Positions 60,432-64,000 of a stretch of DNA of 64,000 nucleotides are shown here, piece after piece. The position numbers and the translations under genes are program-made. The stretch spans positions 1 through 64,000 of the forward strand of contig JAFYNH010000023.1 in the NCBI GenBank assembly GCA_017549815.1. The letters run 5' to 3'. The DNA is from Selenomonadaceae bacterium. Lineage in GTDB: Bacteria; Bacillota; Negativicutes; Selenomonadales; Selenomonadaceae. How positions within the stretch are numbered: position 1 is the stretch's first letter; every line of letters begins with the position of its first letter. The notes under the pieces were generated by a model that saw only the letters and a list, made by a program, of their open reading frames with translations, had not been told where the DNA came from and did not search any database.

Positions 60432-60812
60432 TCCTCTGACGACTTTGCGCTTGGTTATGTAGTTCCAAATCGTAACGATAATCGTTGCGCCGATTTTAGC
60501 AATCATGTAATGAAGTCCCGCAATCGCCACGAAAAGCCACATGCAAAGTTGATTCAACAACAAGCCGACCGCGCCCGTCGTAAAGAAAATTATCGCTTGA
60601 CGGGGCGTTTGTTTTTTCGCGCCCTTGAAGACGTAGACGACGCAGAGCCAATAATTAAAAACAACCGTCACGCTAAACGAAATCGCTGACGAGTACAGAT
60701 AATAAATGCCCGCGAATTCGGTCAGCGCATAAAGCAACGAGTAATCTATTAGGAACGAGACGCCGCCCACAAAACAGAATCGGATAATTTCTAAAAATCT
60801 TTCGCGTGTCAT
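60429..60812 (-). CDS. GtrA family membrane protein
   Basis: The 127-residue protein has four membrane helices, with FCFVGGVSFLIDYSLLYAL and NYWLCVVYVFKGAKK, typical of GtrA proteins that take part in glycan lipid flipping or modification. It overlaps the upstream ChbG-like gene by four bases, so they share an operon. Confidence 0.87.
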   Translation of the reverse strand: MTRERFLEIIRFCFVGGVSFLIDYSLLYALTEFAGIYYLYSSAISFSVTVVFNYWLCVVYVFKGAKKQTPRQAIIFFTTGAVGLLLNQLCMWLFVAIAGLHYMIAKIGATIIVTIWNYITKRKVVRG

Positions 60813-61660
60813 AGTTTCGCCCTCAGTTCGGAAAAATTTATTACCGCGATATTTTTTTCCTCAAGCAAGCTTAAAACTTTTGGCGAAGTCACGGCAGCAA
60901 GTTCTTCTTCAAAATCATGTTCCCATTGGCAAAAGTCCTGCAGAATTTTATTGTCGATGCCGGGGTGGAGCATAATTTCTGTAGTGCCTTCGCGCAGATT
61001 CTCAATGAGTTTAAGCATAAAATTTTCGTTGACGGATTCGCCCGCGACGATACCCGTAAAATGTTCGGGCGTTGCGAAATTCTTTTTATGTGCTTTATGA
61101 GCCGCGAACTTCGCCAGAGAACTCAAGCCCAATCGCCCGACGAATTTTCCTATGCTGTCAAGTTCGCCGTCGAAAATTTTGGTATCGGCAACGCGCATGG
61201 TAAAAATATTTTCAGCCGCCGCCAATTCCAAAACAATTTCAATAATGCCGGGTATGTGGTGCAAATGTTGATGACTATCGAAGTGCGTCAAGTTCAAACC
61301 TGCGCGGCGAACTTTATTAAGTTGGGCGGCAAGCTCCGAACGAACTTCAGCGAGAGAAATTTTCCCGCTAAAATATTTTTTTAAGAACGTTATGTAGTCG
61401 GCATGAAAAATTCCCTCAGCCGTGACAAGTGAGGGAATATCTTCGGGCGGCAGAACGGGATTACCATTGGCAAGCGTGAAATGAATTCCGACGCCTAACT
61501 TTGAAATTTTTTTGGCAAGCGCGACTGCGTCGTCAAAGGCAATGCCACCCGCCATTAAAGTTGCCGACTTCAAACAGCCTGTATTAAATGCCAGTTCGAC
61601 TGCGCGATTAATCAGCTCGTGTCGCCCGAAATCGTCAGCATTAACTATCAAATTTTTCAA
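60809..61660 (-). CDS. ChbG/HpnK family carbohydrate deacetylase
   Basis: The 283-residue protein has the YdjC-type metal site NADDFGRHELINRAVELAF and HFDSHQHLHHIPGII, with EIMLHPGI later. These enzymes remove acetyl groups from sugars such as diacetylchitobiose or hopanoid-linked glucosamine. Coupling to GtrA suggests a lipid-linked sugar substrate. The ATG follows a GGGAGGTTTTC site. Confidence 0.88.
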   Translation of the reverse strand: MKNLIVNADDFGRHELINRAVELAFNTGCLKSATLMAGGIAFDDAVALAKKISKLGVGIHFTLANGNPVLPPEDIPSLVTAEGIFHADYITFLKKYFSGKISLAEVRSELAAQLNKVRRAGLNLTHFDSHQHLHHIPGIIEIVLELAAAENIFTMRVADTKIFDGELDSIGKFVGRLGLSSLAKFAAHKAHKKNFATPEHFTGIVAGESVNENFMLKLIENLREGTTEIMLHPGIDNKILQDFCQWEHDFEEELAAVTSPKVLSLLEEKNIAVINFSELRAKL

Positions 61661-61708
61661 TCGAAAACCTCCCTGCAGGAAATTTTTTTTGGCGGCAGAA
61701 TATTTTTT

Positions 61709-61778
61709 TAGGTATTAGGGACTGGGGACTAGGGATTAGAAGTTACTAGTCCCCAGTTCCTAGTTCCTAGTCCCTAAA
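61709..61778. repeat. Heptamer repeat hairpin before cobD
   Basis: TTAGGGACTGGGGACTAGGG units face CTAGTCCCCAGTTCCTAGTT units, forming a long hairpin directly upstream of the cobD ribosome site. Confidence 0.75.
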
Positions 61779-61792
61779 AGGAGTTTGATTTG

Positions 61793-62737
61793 ATGAGTCC
61801 AATGATTGTGGCGGTCGTCGCCTTCCTTATCGACGCGATGATTGGCGACCCGCGCAGTAAATTTCACCCTGTAGTTCTTATCGGCAATTTGATTTCTTTT
61901 CTTGAAAAATTTTTGCGACGCGATACCGACAGCCCGATTAAAAAAGTTATAAAAGGCGGCGCATTGGTTTACGCGGTTGTAATTATTGTAACACTAATTG
62001 GCGTTGGCATAGAAATTTTAACGCTCGAAATTCCGAATCTCGCCGCGCAGATTTTCATTCAAGCGTTAGTGCTTAGCTTTATGATTAGTCCGCGCAGTTT
62101 AGCGGAGGCAGGACGCGATATTTATCTTTTACTCGAAACAGACCACCTCGACTACGCCCGCAAAAAAGTTAGCTGGATTGTCGGGCGCGATACCGAAAAT
62201 TTGAACGAGGCGGAAGTTACTCGCGCCACAGTCGAAACGGTTTCGGAAAATACGGTTGACGGGATTATCTCGCCGCTGTTTTATTTTGCGATTGGTGGCT
62301 TGCCGTTGGCGATTTTTTACCGCGCAGTCAACACAATGGATTCTATGCTCGGCTACAAGAACGAGAAATATTTTTTCTTTGGAGGTATTGCGGCGCGGCT
62401 TGACGACATTGCGAATTATATCCCTGCGCGGCTAACTGGTTTGCTTTTTATCTGCGCGGCATTTCTCCTTAGGCTTGATTATAAAAATGCCTTCGCGATG
62501 ATGAAACGCGACGCTAAAAAACACCCAAGTCCGAACGGCGGCTGGGCTGAGGCGACAGTTGCAGGTGCGTTGAATATCAGACTGGGCGGCACGAATTATT
62601 ATTTCGGCGAGCCGCATTTTCGCGCTTATATGGGCGAGCCTAATGAAAGTTTAGAGGCGGCGCACATACTCGGAGCAATCCGCTTGATGTACACCGCCAC
62701 TATTTTATTTTTAGTCGTTGTATGTTTGATATTTTAA
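61793..62737 (+). CDS. cobD: Adenosylcobinamide-phosphate synthase CobD/CbiB
   Basis: The 314-residue membrane protein has AFLIDAMIGDPRSKFHPVVL, ENTVDGIISPLFYFAIGGLP and GWAEATVAGALNIRLGG, characteristic of CbiB. It attaches aminopropanol phosphate to the corrin in cobalamin synthesis. The start at 61793 follows AAAGGAGTTTGATTTG. No other cobalamin genes are adjacent. Confidence 0.94.
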   Translation: MSPMIVAVVAFLIDAMIGDPRSKFHPVVLIGNLISFLEKFLRRDTDSPIKKVIKGGALVYAVVIIVTLIGVGIEILTLEIPNLAAQIFIQALVLSFMISPRSLAEAGRDIYLLLETDHLDYARKKVSWIVGRDTENLNEAEVTRATVETVSENTVDGIISPLFYFAIGGLPLAIFYRAVNTMDSMLGYKNEKYFFFGGIAARLDDIANYIPARLTGLLFICAAFLLRLDYKNAFAMMKRDAKKHPSPNGGWAEATVAGALNIRLGGTNYYFGEPHFRAYMGEPNESLEAAHILGAIRLMYTATILFLVVVCLIF

Positions 62738-63471
62738 TCGAAAACTTTGGGCAACAGCTCAGCAATGTCAATGGTTATCGGCATGAAATAAAGTCCGCCG
62801 CTCGAAGTCTTAATGAACTCGATAACTTTTTTAGCGAAGTCGATATTCCAAGCCATAGTCGGCTGAAAACTTTTCGGGAAGACGGCTTTATCCTTGCGCT
62901 CCCAATAGCCTTTGGAACGATTGCTTAAAACTGGCGACACGCCCCAATAAATTTCGTGACCGTCCAAAAGGTCGGCGTACATTTCCAAAAATCTCAAGTC
63001 GAAGAAAGGCTGAGTGAAAAATCCCGCCGCGCCTGCTTGAGCCTTGCGCTCGACGTGATAAAGTTCCTCGCGAATGCCACTACGATATTGGTCGACGCCT
63101 GCATAAACTTTTACTTCAGGCAATTCTTCGCGGAACTTGCGAATAACGTCGATTGTTTCCGTCGGATAAACTGTGCGCGTTAAATCTTTTGGCGGGTCGC
63201 CCGCGATTATCAAAACTTCCTTGACGCCAAACTTTATAAAATCGTCGCGCATGGGGAGCGGTTTCGATAAATCAATGTCCATTGCGCGAACATGCGGTAT
63301 CGTCGGGAGCGCGGGTTGTGTAACTTTCGCCGCTTGCCACGGACGCAATTCAAAGCTCATTAAGTCGGGAATGTTCACGCAGTCAACCTGCGGATATTTT
63401 TTTATTACATCGATGTCCGCCTGAAGGCTCGCCTCACTGTGCGGTATGATTTCTACTGCTATTCTTCCCAT
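62734..63471 (-). CDS. metF: Methylenetetrahydrofolate reductase-like protein
   Basis: The 245-residue protein has the MTHFR barrel motifs VEIIPHSEASLQADIDVI (with catalytic Glu), VLIIAGDPPKD, GAAGFFTQPFFD and IYWGVSPVLS. It reduces methylene-THF to methyl-THF. It is about 45 residues shorter than E. coli MetF and differs from it in several motifs, so a related folate-dependent role is possible. AGGAGGAATTTT precedes the ATG. It is convergent with cobD with a four-base overlap of the ends. Confidence 0.85.
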   Translation of the reverse strand: MGRIAVEIIPHSEASLQADIDVIKKYPQVDCVNIPDLMSFELRPWQAAKVTQPALPTIPHVRAMDIDLSKPLPMRDDFIKFGVKEVLIIAGDPPKDLTRTVYPTETIDVIRKFREELPEVKVYAGVDQYRSGIREELYHVERKAQAGAAGFFTQPFFDLRFLEMYADLLDGHEIYWGVSPVLSNRSKGYWERKDKAVFPKSFQPTMAWNIDFAKKVIEFIKTSSGGLYFMPITIDIAELLPKVFD

Positions 63472-63667
63472 TAAAATTCCTCCTGTTAAGTATTGGCAGT
63501 CGAGCTACCACTATTCTCAAAGGGTTGTCCAAAAACCCCCTCCACAGTCGAAGTATAGATTTGGAAATATTAAATGTCAATGCGGCTATTATAGCTGATT
63601 TTGAGAACACGACGCACGAAGGTACAAAATCCTATATAGCGGATTCTGTATTCTGAAACCTCAACTC

Positions 63668-63697
63668 GCCCCACAAAATCACGGGGTATTTTTTTTT
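63668..63697 (+). terminator. Weak possible terminator
   Basis: A CCCC/GGGG stem around ACAAAATCAC is followed by TATTTTTTTTT. Confidence 0.45.
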
Positions 63698-63913
63698 ACC
63701 CATGAAAACCCGTATTGCTACGCCATTTCCACAACATACAAATTATACCAATGTAGAATCAGTATTTTGACATTCCAAATCGACTGCCAAAATCACTTTC
63801 AAACCTCCGAAACCGTTTTCAACGCTCCAAAATCACTTCCACAGCTCTAAATTCTCTTTCAAAATCATTTCAAGGCTCCGAAGTCATCTCTAAAAAATTT
63901 TTACTCTAAAAAC

Positions 63914-63941
63914 TTGCTAAAAACTCTTTTAGTGATATAAT
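63914..63941 (+). promoter_or_regulatory. Promoter reading off the right edge
   Basis: TTGCTA, a 16-base spacer and TATAAT. The gene it serves lies outside the window. Confidence 0.5.
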
Positions 63942-64000
63942 TTCCTTTAAAGTTACATTCAAACCTGTTTTTAAGCTTTAATGAGTTATGATTAATAAAA

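Larger units (their letters stand above)
63472..64000. other. Non-coding right end with degenerate repeats and an outward promoter
   Basis: No gene was found. The stretch holds a possible terminator (CCCC/GGGG stem with nine T at 63668-63697), about five degenerate units of the type AATCACTTTCAAAGCTCCGA between 63790 and 63885, and a promoter TTGCTA-16-TATAAT at 63914-63941 reading off the right edge. Confidence 0.5.

Noticed and set aside
63790-63885. CRISPR array
   Set aside because: Units are degenerate, 19-22 bases apart without spacers of constant length, and no cas genes are present.

Overview
The window looks like a chromosome segment of a Gram-negative Firmicute (Negativicutes, Selenomonadaceae-like). 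Firmicute-type housekeeping genes (rnmV, the secE-nusG-rplKAJL block, pncC, rimO, VanW, frequent TTG/GTG starts after strong Shine-Dalgarno sites) occur with genes expected in an outer-membrane organism (gmhB, a Wzt-like exporter ATPase, a ChbG/HpnK-type deacetylase). This is inference from gene content; no rRNA is present. Most genes look like ordinary chromosome.

Layout. 1-1230: an array of 33-34 codon hydrophobic peptide genes (minus strand) alternating with short plus-strand RNAs. 1298-5107: rplL, rplJ, rplA, rplK, nusG, secE, rpmG and tRNA-Met, tRNA-Thr, tRNA-fMet, all minus strand, with no rpoB after rplL. 5246-16662: exonuclease, pheA, an orphan ABC ATPase, tmk-rnmV-rsmA, an EF-G paralogue, queH, a DUF4422 protein, a sulfate-binding lipoprotein, rubredoxin and mdh. 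16856-20412: a small unknown gene, tadA and a one-protein MmeI-like restriction-modification gene. 20401-26571: two more peptide/RNA cassettes around a Wzt ATPase and two MCPs, bounded by a 175-bp inverted repeat. 26627-38004: VanW, mnmA, pncC, rimO, a solute-binding protein, a tandem acidic pair, fabF, gmhB, an M15 peptidase and oppA-oppB. 38052-51984: a 13.9-kb integrative element in tRNA-Arg(TCT). 52142-63471: radA, a phosphodiester glycosidase, sucD, motAB, acpS, nnr, an HPr-like protein, gtrA, a ChbG-like deacetylase, cobD and metF.

Main discovery. Five loci (1-60, 559-752, 1023-1217, 20401-20741, 25807-26304) have one architecture. A small membrane peptide gene has its ribosome site embedded in a leader hairpin. 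A convergent short RNA with a TTGACA-17-TAAATT/TAGATT promoter and a GC-rich terminator lies beside it. Each short RNA carries a second, diverged antisense copy of the peptide gene's start region, split into two complementary arms around a non-matching bulge. This looks like a multi-copy type I toxin-antitoxin family with trans-encoded antitoxins. At 20.4 kb the RNA promoter lies inside the last codons of the MmeI-like gene, and two copies in the left array still carry the last 22 codons of such a gene, so the cassette appears to have spread from a restriction-modification locus.

The integrative element has an integrase, excisionase-like HTH, primase/helicase and XRE repressors but no virion or conjugation genes. 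It carries a tightly coupled operon of unknown genes. One joins an EIIA(Glc)-like domain, without its phospho-histidines, to a P-loop GTPase-like domain; another is a tail-anchored protein. A second degenerate PTS protein, HPr without its histidine, lies at 60 kb. Heptamer-based repeats of the GGGACTA/GGAACTA type fill many gaps and have also entered coding sequences in frame.
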